Positions 5,833 through 12,644 of a DNA stretch of 13,869 nt are shown in pieces. The notes beneath the pieces are model-generated. The model saw only the letters and a list, made by a program, of their open reading frames with translations. It was not told the origin of the DNA and searched no databases. Origin of the DNA: Chloroflexota bacterium. GTDB taxonomy: Bacteria; Chloroflexota; Dormibacteria; CF-121. The DNA is taken from assembly GCA_005882525.1 (NCBI GenBank), contig VBGO01000016.1:1-13869 (forward strand), in the 5' to 3' direction. The first letter of the stretch is position 1; each line of letters starts with the position of its first letter. The position numbers and the translations under genes were made by a program.

Positions 5833-7326
5833 TTGACTGCTGACACCGCCACTGTCCGGCTCTCCTACATCATCAACCACGATGTGACGAGGGCCGCGAT
5901 GCAGAACTTCTCGGCCCGCACTGGTATTTCGCTGGCTGCCGATTCGTCGGACGGCTACCAGATCGCACCAGGCGTCCCGCAGAACGATTTCTGCCTGATC
6001 ATGCAGAACTTTGGCCGGTGTGAGATGGTGCCAAACTCATCGGCGCCGCCCCACGGCGATGAGCCCCAGCTGCGGTACGACGGCGCCCAGGTCGGCCACC
6101 TGATCATCCCGATCTGCGACGGCCGACATTTGTTGGGCCGGCTGGTCAGCGAGCCATTCGCCGTTTCCAAACCCGATTTTGCGACTGTCTACGAGCTGGC
6201 GCGGGCGCTCCCGGTGCATCCGGACAACCTGATGCGGGCGGTGCAGTCGGTCCCCGTCGTTTCCCAGGCGAGCATCATGGAAGCCGCCAACCTCGTGCAC
6301 ACGCTGGTCCAGCATGTCGTTGCCCAGAACTACAAGCATCAGGACGAGCTCACGGTGCTTCGCGCCTTCGACAGCATCATGACCAACCTCAGTTACGAAG
6401 TGCTGAGCGACATGATCCTCAACCTCGGGACTCGGCTGCTCCGCGGCCAGGCGTCCCTGCTCTTTCTCGCCGGCGACCAGGGTCAGCGAGAGGAGGCTTA
6501 CAGCGGGCCGCAGCCCAACGGCACCGGGGACCTCCGGCGGCTCCTGGTCGAAATGAGCGACTTCGTGCTGCAGTCGAAGCGGCCGCTATCCGTCCCGGAC
6601 GCGTCGCAGAGCCCATGGACGCAGTATCTGCTGGGACGGCCGGAGGTGCAGGGCTCGATCACCATCACGCCGCTCCTCCAGCAGGACCGGATTCGTGGGA
6701 CGCTCGGCATCTACGCTGCCGAGTCGAGCCGCGATCCTGAATCTGACCTGCATCTGCTGTCGATGCTGGCGGCGCAGGCTGTCAACAGCCTGGTGATGCT
6801 GGAGCGACTGGTCGCCAGCGAGGAACAGGCGCTCACCGATAGCCTCACCGGCCTCTACAACTACCGGTTCTTCCAGGAGAGCCTGCAGCGCGAGCTAAGC
6901 CGCGCCTCGCGCAGCAAGGCGCCCCTGTCCCTGATCGTGCTCGACCTGGACAACTTCAAGGTGATCAACGACAACTACGGCCACGGAGTGGGCGACAGCG
7001 TGCTGCGCCACCTCGCCGATCTCATCCAGCGTCACAGCCGTAAGGCGAACGTCGTCGTCCGCTACGGCGGCGACGAATTCTGCATCATCGTCCCCGAAGG
7101 TGACCTCGACACCGCGCGGGCGGTCGCTGAACGCGTCCTCACCGAAATCCGCAACAGCCCCTACACCGACGAAGCCCACGGGGTTCCACCGGTGAACCTC
7201 ACGGTCAGCGCCGGGGTGACCGCTTACCGCCCGGAGGAGGACAACGCCTTCTCCTTCTTCAAGCGCGCCGATGAGACCCTCCTCACCGCGAAGCTGACCG
7301 GTAAAGACCGCGTCGACGCCGAGTAG
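5833..7326 (+). CDS. PocR-GAF-GGDEF diguanylate cyclase
   Basis: 497 residues if started at the TTG at 5833, the first possible start after an in-frame TGA at 5824-5826. A spaced AGGA lies at 5816-5819, further away than ideal. An ATG at codon 23 is the alternative but would cut into the sensor domain. Residues about 8-160 resemble the PocR ligand-binding domain (FSARTGISL, DFCLIM, GHLIIPICDGRHLLGRLVSEPF). Residues about 170-325 are GAF-like. The GGDEF domain (335-497) has DSLTGLYN, the metal-binding DLDNFKVINDNYGH and an intact YGGDEF at 411-416, so it should make c-di-GMP from two GTP. The inhibitory I-site, normally RxxD, reads RKAN at 403-406, so product inhibition is probably lost. There is no membrane segment. 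It is divergent from the kinase operon and convergent with the gyrase operon. Confidence 0.9.
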   Translation: MTADTATVRLSYIINHDVTRAAMQNFSARTGISLAADSSDGYQIAPGVPQNDFCLIMQNFGRCEMVPNSSAPPHGDEPQLRYDGAQVGHLIIPICDGRHLLGRLVSEPFAVSKPDFATVYELARALPVHPDNLMRAVQSVPVVSQASIMEAANLVHTLVQHVVAQNYKHQDELTVLRAFDSIMTNLSYEVLSDMILNLGTRLLRGQASLLFLAGDQGQREEAYSGPQPNGTGDLRRLLVEMSDFVLQSKRPLSVPDASQSPWTQYLLGRPEVQGSITITPLLQQDRIRGTLGIYAAESSRDPESDLHLLSMLAAQAVNSLVMLERLVASEEQALTDSLTGLYNYRFFQESLQRELSRASRSKAPLSLIVLDLDNFKVINDNYGHGVGDSVLRHLADLIQRHSRKANVVVRYGGDEFCIIVPEGDLDTARAVAERVLTEIRNSPYTDEAHGVPPVNLTVSAGVTAYRPEEDNAFSFFKRADETLLTAKLTGKDRVDAE

Positions 7327-7501
7327 CCCGGATCCATCGGTCGGACGCTGCAGCTCGGGATGCGGGGCGCGCCGAGCCGAAGGCGGCGACGAGCACCGGA
7401 GCGAGCGCATCGTTATGCGTGAGCGAGGCGCGCAGGAGCCAACGTCCGGATCGGCCGAACCCGCGCCCGAGATGCAAGTTCGATCCGGTGGATTCGGGCT
7501 A
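7324..7501. repeat. Long imperfect inverted repeat, MITE-like, filling the convergent spacer
   Basis: The 15-base ends GCCCGGATCCATCGG (7326-7340) and CCGGTGGATTCGGGC (7485-7499) are inverted copies with 13 of 15 matches; both mismatches still allow G-U pairing in RNA. Further inside, TGCA, CTCGGG and GCGGG (7349-7366) pair in order with CCCGC, CCCGAG and TGCA (7460-7476). A TA dinucleotide flanks each outer end, as in elements that duplicate a TA target (IS630/Tc1-mariner type). An inner GCGCGCC/GGCGCGC pair sits at 7367-7373 and 7427-7433. The left TA with the next G forms the stop codon TAG of the diguanylate cyclase gene. No transposase is encoded. Alternatives are a bidirectional transcription-stop structure or a structured RNA. 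Confidence 0.5.
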
Positions 7502-7503
7502 GC

Positions 7504-7818
7504 CTAGCGGCGCCGGTAGGGCCGGCCGAAGGCCCGGCGCAGCAGCCAGGGTATGGTCGCCGCCACCAGCGGCTGCTCCAGGATCGTCGCGAGGCGCTGC
7601 AGCTTGGGGAACAGTAGCGATGCCGTGTGCTCCAGGGCAAACCCGTGCTCGTTGAGACGAGAGGTGAGGCGTTCCAACGCGATCGCTTCCTCGCCGGCAT
7701 ACGCCGAGAGCTGAGCAGCGCGCCGCGAGGCCTTCCGGTAGGCGCGAACAACGGACACGGTCGCATAGACGAGCAGGACCAGGCCGACGATTCCGCCGGC
7801 GATGGCAACGGCTGGCAG
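7504..7818 (-). CDS. Small single-helix membrane protein downstream of gyrA, unrecognised
   Basis: The frame ends at TAG 7504-7506. The first ATG/GTG/TTG start is a GTG at 7758 (84 residues). However, the same frame upstream encodes a clear membrane helix, LLPAVAIAGGIVGLVLLVY, followed by the basic stretch RAYRKASRRAA, so the real protein probably begins further up. The only plausible codon there is a CTG at 7818, six bases after the gyrA stop with AAGAG just before it; that gives 104 residues. Layout: N-terminal helix inserted with a basic cytoplasmic side, then a mostly helical soluble part (about 40-80), then a basic tail ending in RRAFGRPYRRR. It may be an accessory membrane-anchored protein translated with gyrA. 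I do not recognise a family. The exact start is uncertain. Confidence 0.55.
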   Translation of the reverse strand: MPAVAIAGGIVGLVLLVYATVSVVRAYRKASRRAAQLSAYAGEEAIALERLTSRLNEHGFALEHTASLLFPKLQRLATILEQPLVAATIPWLLRRAFGRPYRRR

Positions 7819-7823
7819 GAGCG

Positions 7824-10274
7824 TTACTCTTCGGCCTCCTCCGTGCCGCCGACTCCGGCAATGGTGGCTACGGTATCGCCCTCATCGAGCCGCATGATGA
7901 TGACGCCCTGCGTCTGCCGCCCGGCGATGCGGATGTTCTCGATCGGCGTGCGGATTACCTGGCCACCCTCGGAGATCACGATCAACTGCTCTTCTTCGGA
8001 ATTCACGATCACCCGCATTCCGACCAGGGGACCGGTGCGCTCGGTGATAGCCATCGTATAAACGCCCTGCCCGCCGCGGCTATGCGAGGGGTACTCGGAA
8101 AGCGGTGTGAGCTTGCCGTACCCACGCGCCGAGACCACGAGCAGGTGCGCGTCCTTTCGGACAATGTCGAAGCCGGCGACCAGTGCGTCCTTGCGGAGCG
8201 TGATCGCCCGCACGCCATGCGTGTCTCGACCCATCGGTCGCACCTGCTTCTCGTTGAATCGGACGGCCTTACCGTCCGTGGTCGCGATGATCAGCTCGTC
8301 GGATCCGCTGCTCAATTTGACCCAATTGAGCTCGTCACCCTCGTCCAGGTCGATGGCGATCAAGCCGTTCCGCCGGACCTGGCTGTAGAGCCGGGCCGGT
8401 GTTTTCTTGATGGTGCCCTGGCGCGTCACCATGACCAGGTAGCGGTCCTCCGCCCAGTCGGTGATGCCGACCACCGCCGTGATCTTGTCCTTCGGGTCGA
8501 TATCGATCAGGTTGGCTATCGGCAGCCCCTTGGCTTGGCGGTTGACGTCCGGGATCTCATGGACCCGAAGCCGGAACACCGAGCCGTGGTTGGTGAAGAA
8601 CAGCATGTCGGAGTGGGTGGACGAGATGGCGAGGTGCTCGACGAAGTCGGACTCGACGCGGGCCGCACCGAGCACCCCCTTGCCGCCCCGCCGCTGCGGC
8701 CGGTAGGTGGTGGCCGGAACGCGCTTGACATAGCCGCGATGGGTGAGGGTGACCACGACGTCCTCTTTGGGAACGAGGTCCTCCTCGTTGAGCTCGACCG
8801 AGCCCTGGAAGTCGAGCTGGGTGCGCCGCGGATCGCCGTACTTTTTCTTCAGGTCGGCCAGTTCTTCTTTGATCAGCATCATGATCTTGGGCTCGTGCTG
8901 CAAGAGGTCTTCGAGATAGGCGATCCGCTTGATCACCTCCGTGTACTCCTCTTCCACCTTGCTGCGCTCGAGCCGGGTGAGGCGGCCCAGCCGCATGTCG
9001 ATAATCGCTTTCGATTGGCGCTCGGAAAGCTTGAAGCGTTCCTGCAGCCGCTCCTGCGCCTGCTTCTCGTCCTGCGATTCCCGGATCGTCTTGATCACGG
9101 CGTCCAGGTTGTCGAGGGCGATCTTGAGCCCTTCCAGCAAGTGGGCGCGGTCGCGCGCCCGCTCGAGATCGTGGCGCGTCCGTCGGGTGATCACCTGCCG
9201 ACGGTGGTCGATGTGGTGCTGGAGCAGGGCCTTCAGGTTCAGAACTACCGGTCGGCCGTCGACCAGCGCGAGCGAGATCACGCCGAACGTGGTCTGGAGG
9301 GCGGTGTGCTTGTAGAGGTTGTTGAGGACGGTCAGCGCCCGGGCGTCCTTCTTCAGTTCGATGACGATCCGCATGCCGTGCCGGTCGGATTCTTCGTTGA
9401 GGTCGGCGATGCCTTCGAGCTTTCGTTCACCAACCAGCTCAGCGATGCGGGCCACGAGCGTCGCCTTGTTGACCATGTAAGGAATCTCGGTGATGATGAT
9501 CCGCTCCCGACCGTTCTTGGCTTCCTCGAAGGTGTGGCGGGCGCGAACGATCAGACGGCCGTGGCCGGTGCCGTAGGCGGAGGCGATGCCTTCGCGGCCG
9601 ATGATGATCCCACCGGTCGGGAAGTCCGGACCACGAACCAGTTTCATCAAATCCTCGGTGGTCGCATCCGGGTTGTCGATCAGATAGATCTCCCCATCGC
9701 AGACCTCGCCGAGGTTGTGCGGCGGAATATTGGTCGTCATGCCGACCGCGATCCCGGATGAGCCGTTGACCATCAGGTTGGGCAGTCGGGCGGGCAGCAC
9801 CAGCGGCTCCTGCCGCGTGGCGGCGTAGTTATCGCCGAAATCGACCGTGTCCTTCTCCAAATCGACCAGCAATTCGGCAGCGATCGGGGCGAGCCGCGCC
9901 TCGGTGTACCGGTAGGCGGCCGCCGAGTCGCCGTCGATCGAGCCGAAGTTGCCCTGGCCATCGACCAGCGGGTAGCGGAGGGAAAAATCCTGCGCCATTC
10001 GCACCAGGGTGTCGTAGACGGAGGTATCGCCGTGCGGGTGGTAGTGCTTGAGCACCTCGCCGACGATGGCGGCGCACTTTTGGTAGCGGGCGCCGGGTGT
10101 CATCCCCTGCTCCTGCATCGCGTAGAGGATCCGGCGATGGACGGGCTTGAGCCCATCGCGAGCATCCGGCAGCGCCCGGCTGACGATGACGCTCATCGCG
10201 TAGTCCATGTAGCTCGAGCGCATCTCCTGCTCGAGTTGCAGCGGCAAGACGGTACCGATGTTCAGTGGTTCCAT
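7824..10274 (-). CDS. gyrA: DNA gyrase subunit A
   Basis: 816 residues, the normal size for GyrA. It forms the A2B2 gyrase with GyrB and cuts and rejoins DNA to add negative supercoils. Seen in sequence: the catalytic Tyr123 in AAAYRYTEARLAP, the winged-helix region with HYHPHGDTSVYDTLVRMAQD (77-96), a TTNIPPHN segment, and a C-terminal beta-propeller with the GyrA-box QRRGGKG at 527-533, which marks gyrase rather than topoisomerase IV. In the quinolone-determining region T84 and D88 correspond to E. coli S83 and D87; Thr occurs there in some natural enzymes, and D88 is unchanged. The C-terminus is acidic (TEEAEE). The ATG at 10274 has AGAGGT just upstream. It starts 27 bases after fabF and lies in the same transcription unit as the partial gyrB further upstream. 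Confidence 0.98.
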   Translation of the reverse strand: MEPLNIGTVLPLQLEQEMRSSYMDYAMSVIVSRALPDARDGLKPVHRRILYAMQEQGMTPGARYQKCAAIVGEVLKHYHPHGDTSVYDTLVRMAQDFSLRYPLVDGQGNFGSIDGDSAAAYRYTEARLAPIAAELLVDLEKDTVDFGDNYAATRQEPLVLPARLPNLMVNGSSGIAVGMTTNIPPHNLGEVCDGEIYLIDNPDATTEDLMKLVRGPDFPTGGIIIGREGIASAYGTGHGRLIVRARHTFEEAKNGRERIIITEIPYMVNKATLVARIAELVGERKLEGIADLNEESDRHGMRIVIELKKDARALTVLNNLYKHTALQTTFGVISLALVDGRPVVLNLKALLQHHIDHRRQVITRRTRHDLERARDRAHLLEGLKIALDNLDAVIKTIRESQDEKQAQERLQERFKLSERQSKAIIDMRLGRLTRLERSKVEEEYTEVIKRIAYLEDLLQHEPKIMMLIKEELADLKKKYGDPRRTQLDFQGSVELNEEDLVPKEDVVVTLTHRGYVKRVPATTYRPQRRGGKGVLGAARVESDFVEHLAISSTHSDMLFFTNHGSVFRLRVHEIPDVNRQAKGLPIANLIDIDPKDKITAVVGITDWAEDRYLVMVTRQGTIKKTPARLYSQVRRNGLIAIDLDEGDELNWVKLSSGSDELIIATTDGKAVRFNEKQVRPMGRDTHGVRAITLRKDALVAGFDIVRKDAHLLVVSARGYGKLTPLSEYPSHSRGGQGVYTMAITERTGPLVGMRVIVNSEEEQLIVISEGGQVIRTPIENIRIAGRQTQGVIIMRLDEGDTVATIAGVGGTEEAEE

Positions 10275-10301
10275 TTAGACCTCTAGGCGAAAGACTGGGT
10301 G

Positions 10302-11576
10302 CTAGTTGTTGTCAAAGCGCTTGAGCACGATGCAGGCATTCTGGCCGCCGAAGCCGAACGAGTTCGACATGGCGACCTCGATTTCATGGCGGCGCGGATC
10401 GTTCGGCACGTAGTCCAGGTCACAATCCGGGTCCGGGTGTTCGAGGTTGATGGTCGGGTGGACGATGCCGTGGTTCATACTGAGGATCGAGGCAATCGCT
10501 TCGACCGCGCCGGCCGCGCCCAGCAGGTGGCCGATCATGGACTTGGTGCTCGAGATCGGAATCTGCTTGGCCCGATCCCCCATCACCCGCTTGATCGCCG
10601 CCGTCTCGGACTTGTCGTTCAGTTGCGTCGAGGTCCCATGGGCATTGATGTAATCGACGTCCTGCGGGCTGATGTCGGCATCTTCGAGTGCCTTGGCCAT
10701 CGCGCGGGCAGGACCATCGCCATCTTCCTCGGGCATCACGATGTGGAAGGCATCATCGGTGACGGCGAAGCCGATGATCTCCGCGAAGATCTCGGCACCG
10801 CGGCCCTGCGCATGCTCGAGCGTCTCCAGGACCAGCATGCCCGCTCCCTCGCCCGGGACGAAGCCGTCGCGGAGGGCGTCGAACGGCCGGCTCGCCTTGG
10901 TCGGATCCTCCGACTGCGTCGACAGGACTTTCATCGCGGCAAAGGAGGCGAGCCCAAAGCGACACAGGTTGGCTTCGGCGCCACCCGCCAGCATCACGTC
11001 GGCATCTCCCCGTTGCAGCACCCGGTAGGCGTTGCCCAGCGCCTGGGTCGACGCCGCGCAGGCCGTGGTGTCGGTGTTGTTCGGACCCTCGAGCCCAAAT
11101 TGAATGGCGATCTGGCAGGAGGCCATGTTGGGAATGACGCGAGGCACGAAGAACGGCGAAATCCGCTCCGGCCCGCGCTCCCCGCGCAGGGCGAAGGCCT
11201 CGATCTCTTCGGAGATCTCCTTGAAGCCGCCGATCCCAGTGCCCAGCTCGCAACCGATGCGGGTCCGGTCCTCGTTCTGGAGGTGGAGCGCCGACTGCTC
11301 GAGGGCCATCTTGGCGGCCGCGACCCCCACCTGGCTGAAGCGGGCCATCCGCTTCGCTTCTTTGAAATCCATGTACTTGCGGGGATCGAAGTTCTTCAGC
11401 TCCGCCACTGTCTTGACCGGCAGGTCGGAGACGTCGAAAGAGGTCGCGATCCCCAGCCCGGACCGTCCCTCGATCAGACTGTCCCAGAACTCGGCCAGGT
11501 TGTTTCCGTTCGGCGCAAGGACCCCCATGCCCGTCACCACCACGCGGTGCTCCGGCCGAACCCCGTTCCCCGCCAT
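10302..11576 (-). CDS. fabF: Beta-ketoacyl-ACP synthase II
   Basis: 424 residues. It condenses malonyl-ACP with acyl-ACP in fatty acid elongation, in the cytosol. The thiolase-fold catalytic residues are all present: Cys173 in DTTACAAST, His313 in INAHGTSTQLND, Lys345 and His350 in STKSMIGHLLGAAGA. These are each about ten residues later than in the E. coli enzyme (163, 303, 335, 340), which reflects a longer N-terminus. GFVPGEGAGMLVLE (238-251) and the SNSFGFGGQNA loop near the C-terminus are also typical. FabB is the main alternative; overall resemblance to FabF is closer. The ATG at 11576 follows the plsX stop by 4 bases. No fabD, fabG or acpP lies between plsX and fabF, unlike many fab clusters. 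Confidence 0.95.
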   Translation of the reverse strand: MAGNGVRPEHRVVVTGMGVLAPNGNNLAEFWDSLIEGRSGLGIATSFDVSDLPVKTVAELKNFDPRKYMDFKEAKRMARFSQVGVAAAKMALEQSALHLQNEDRTRIGCELGTGIGGFKEISEEIEAFALRGERGPERISPFFVPRVIPNMASCQIAIQFGLEGPNNTDTTACAASTQALGNAYRVLQRGDADVMLAGGAEANLCRFGLASFAAMKVLSTQSEDPTKASRPFDALRDGFVPGEGAGMLVLETLEHAQGRGAEIFAEIIGFAVTDDAFHIVMPEEDGDGPARAMAKALEDADISPQDVDYINAHGTSTQLNDKSETAAIKRVMGDRAKQIPISSTKSMIGHLLGAAGAVEAIASILSMNHGIVHPTINLEHPDPDCDLDYVPNDPRRHEIEVAMSNSFGFGGQNACIVLKRFDNN

Positions 11577-11580
11577 GGCG

Positions 11581-12621
11581 TCATGTTACGAAAGGCGCCG
11601 TTTTAGGCTCGGATTTACGCTGCGGTTCCACGACCGACGGCGCGGCCGCGGTGAAGGTGGCGACCACCTCACGGTCGACGGCGTCCCGCGCCACCCGGAC
11701 GGCGTTGTAGATCGCCCGCGCGTCCGACCGACCGTGGGCGATCACCGCCACCCCGTTGACACCCAGCAGCAGCGCGCCGCCGAACTCGCGCCAGTCGGCC
11801 CGGCGGCGGACCGCCCGTAGCTTCGGACGGATCAGCAGCCCGCCCAGCGCTGCCAGCGGGTCGCCCTTCACCGCGTCGCGCATGCTCTGGAAGAGGAACT
11901 CGGCCGCGCCTTCGGCGGTCTTGATCAGGATATTGCCGCTGAAGCCGTCCGAGACCACTACGTCGGCCTTGCCCCTGAAGACGTCTTTGCCCTCGATGTT
12001 GCCGACGAAGTTGATGTCCTTTTGCGCCCGGAGGAGCGGTTCGGCCGACTGGACCAGTTGGTTGCCCTTGCCTGACTCCTCGCCGTTGCTGAGCAGCGCC
12101 ACCCGCGGGGTCGCGATCCCCATCAGCTTGTCCGCGTAGATGCTTCCCATCACGGCGTACTGCAGCAAATGCTCCGGCCTGGCATCGGTGTTGGCGCCGA
12201 CATCGAGAAGAAAGCAGTTACGCCCGGTGGAGGTCGGAATGGCCGACCCGATCGCCGGACGATCGATCCCGGGAATGCGGTGCAAGCCGAACAGGGCGGC
12301 CGCCATCACCGCGCCGCTGTTACCGGCGCTGACGAAGCCGCTGACCCGCCCGTCCTCGACCATCGTGCAGGCCCGGACAATCGACGAGTTCTTCTTAGTT
12401 CGCACCGCCTGCGCGGGATGCTCGTCCATGGCGATCACATCGGGCGCGTCCTCGATCTGCGCCCAGTTTCCGGCGCCGGATGCCGCCAACGCGGCGTCCA
12501 CCTTCTCCTTGACGCCGACGAAGATCACCTCGACGCCGAGCTCGCGATGGGCCTGCACGCCGCCCGCCACCACCTGGTCCGGAGCGAAATCACCACCCAT
12601 AGCATCGAGCGCGATTTTCAT
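11581..12621 (-). CDS. plsX: Phosphate acyltransferase PlsX
   Basis: 346 residues, the usual length. PlsX turns acyl-ACP and phosphate into acyl-phosphate, the donor for PlsY in the first step of phospholipid synthesis; it is a peripheral membrane protein. Recognised by the N-terminal KIALDAMGGDFAP, then VSAGNSGAVMA, the GNIEGKDVF and VVSDGFSGNILIKTAEG segments, and FGGALLLGVNGVAVIAHGRSDARAI near 283-308. The last 25 or so residues are a Pro/Lys-rich extension without a visible domain. The ATG at 12621 has AGGCGG upstream and sits 23 bases after the gyrB stop. Its neighbour fabF makes long-chain acyl-ACP, the substrate pool PlsX draws on, so the pair is functionally sensible. Confidence 0.96.
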   Translation of the reverse strand: MKIALDAMGGDFAPDQVVAGGVQAHRELGVEVIFVGVKEKVDAALAASGAGNWAQIEDAPDVIAMDEHPAQAVRTKKNSSIVRACTMVEDGRVSGFVSAGNSGAVMAAALFGLHRIPGIDRPAIGSAIPTSTGRNCFLLDVGANTDARPEHLLQYAVMGSIYADKLMGIATPRVALLSNGEESGKGNQLVQSAEPLLRAQKDINFVGNIEGKDVFRGKADVVVSDGFSGNILIKTAEGAAEFLFQSMRDAVKGDPLAALGGLLIRPKLRAVRRRADWREFGGALLLGVNGVAVIAHGRSDARAIYNAVRVARDAVDREVVATFTAAAPSVVEPQRKSEPKTAPFVT

Positions 12622-12644
12622 GGGACCGCCTGGGTGAAGGGCGA

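Noticed and set aside
7474..7490. TTCGATC, like a tRNA T-loop
   Set aside because: The flanking bases do not form a T-stem and no anticodon arm or acceptor stem surrounds it. It lies within the inverted repeat.
8082..9761. Long plus-strand open frame (559 codons) opposite gyrA
   Set aside because: It lies entirely antisense to gyrA, whose motifs are complete. Its composition (Val/Asp/Glu/Leu/Arg/Gly with no domain) is the usual mirror of a GC-rich coding strand.
7824..10274. Quinolone-resistance change in gyrA
   Set aside because: Thr at the E. coli Ser83 position occurs naturally in several species and the Asp87 equivalent is intact, so no resistance claim is justified.
10299..11606. Long plus-strand open frame (435 codons) opposite fabF
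   Set aside because: Exact shadow of fabF, which has all its catalytic residues. No domain and no ribosome site.
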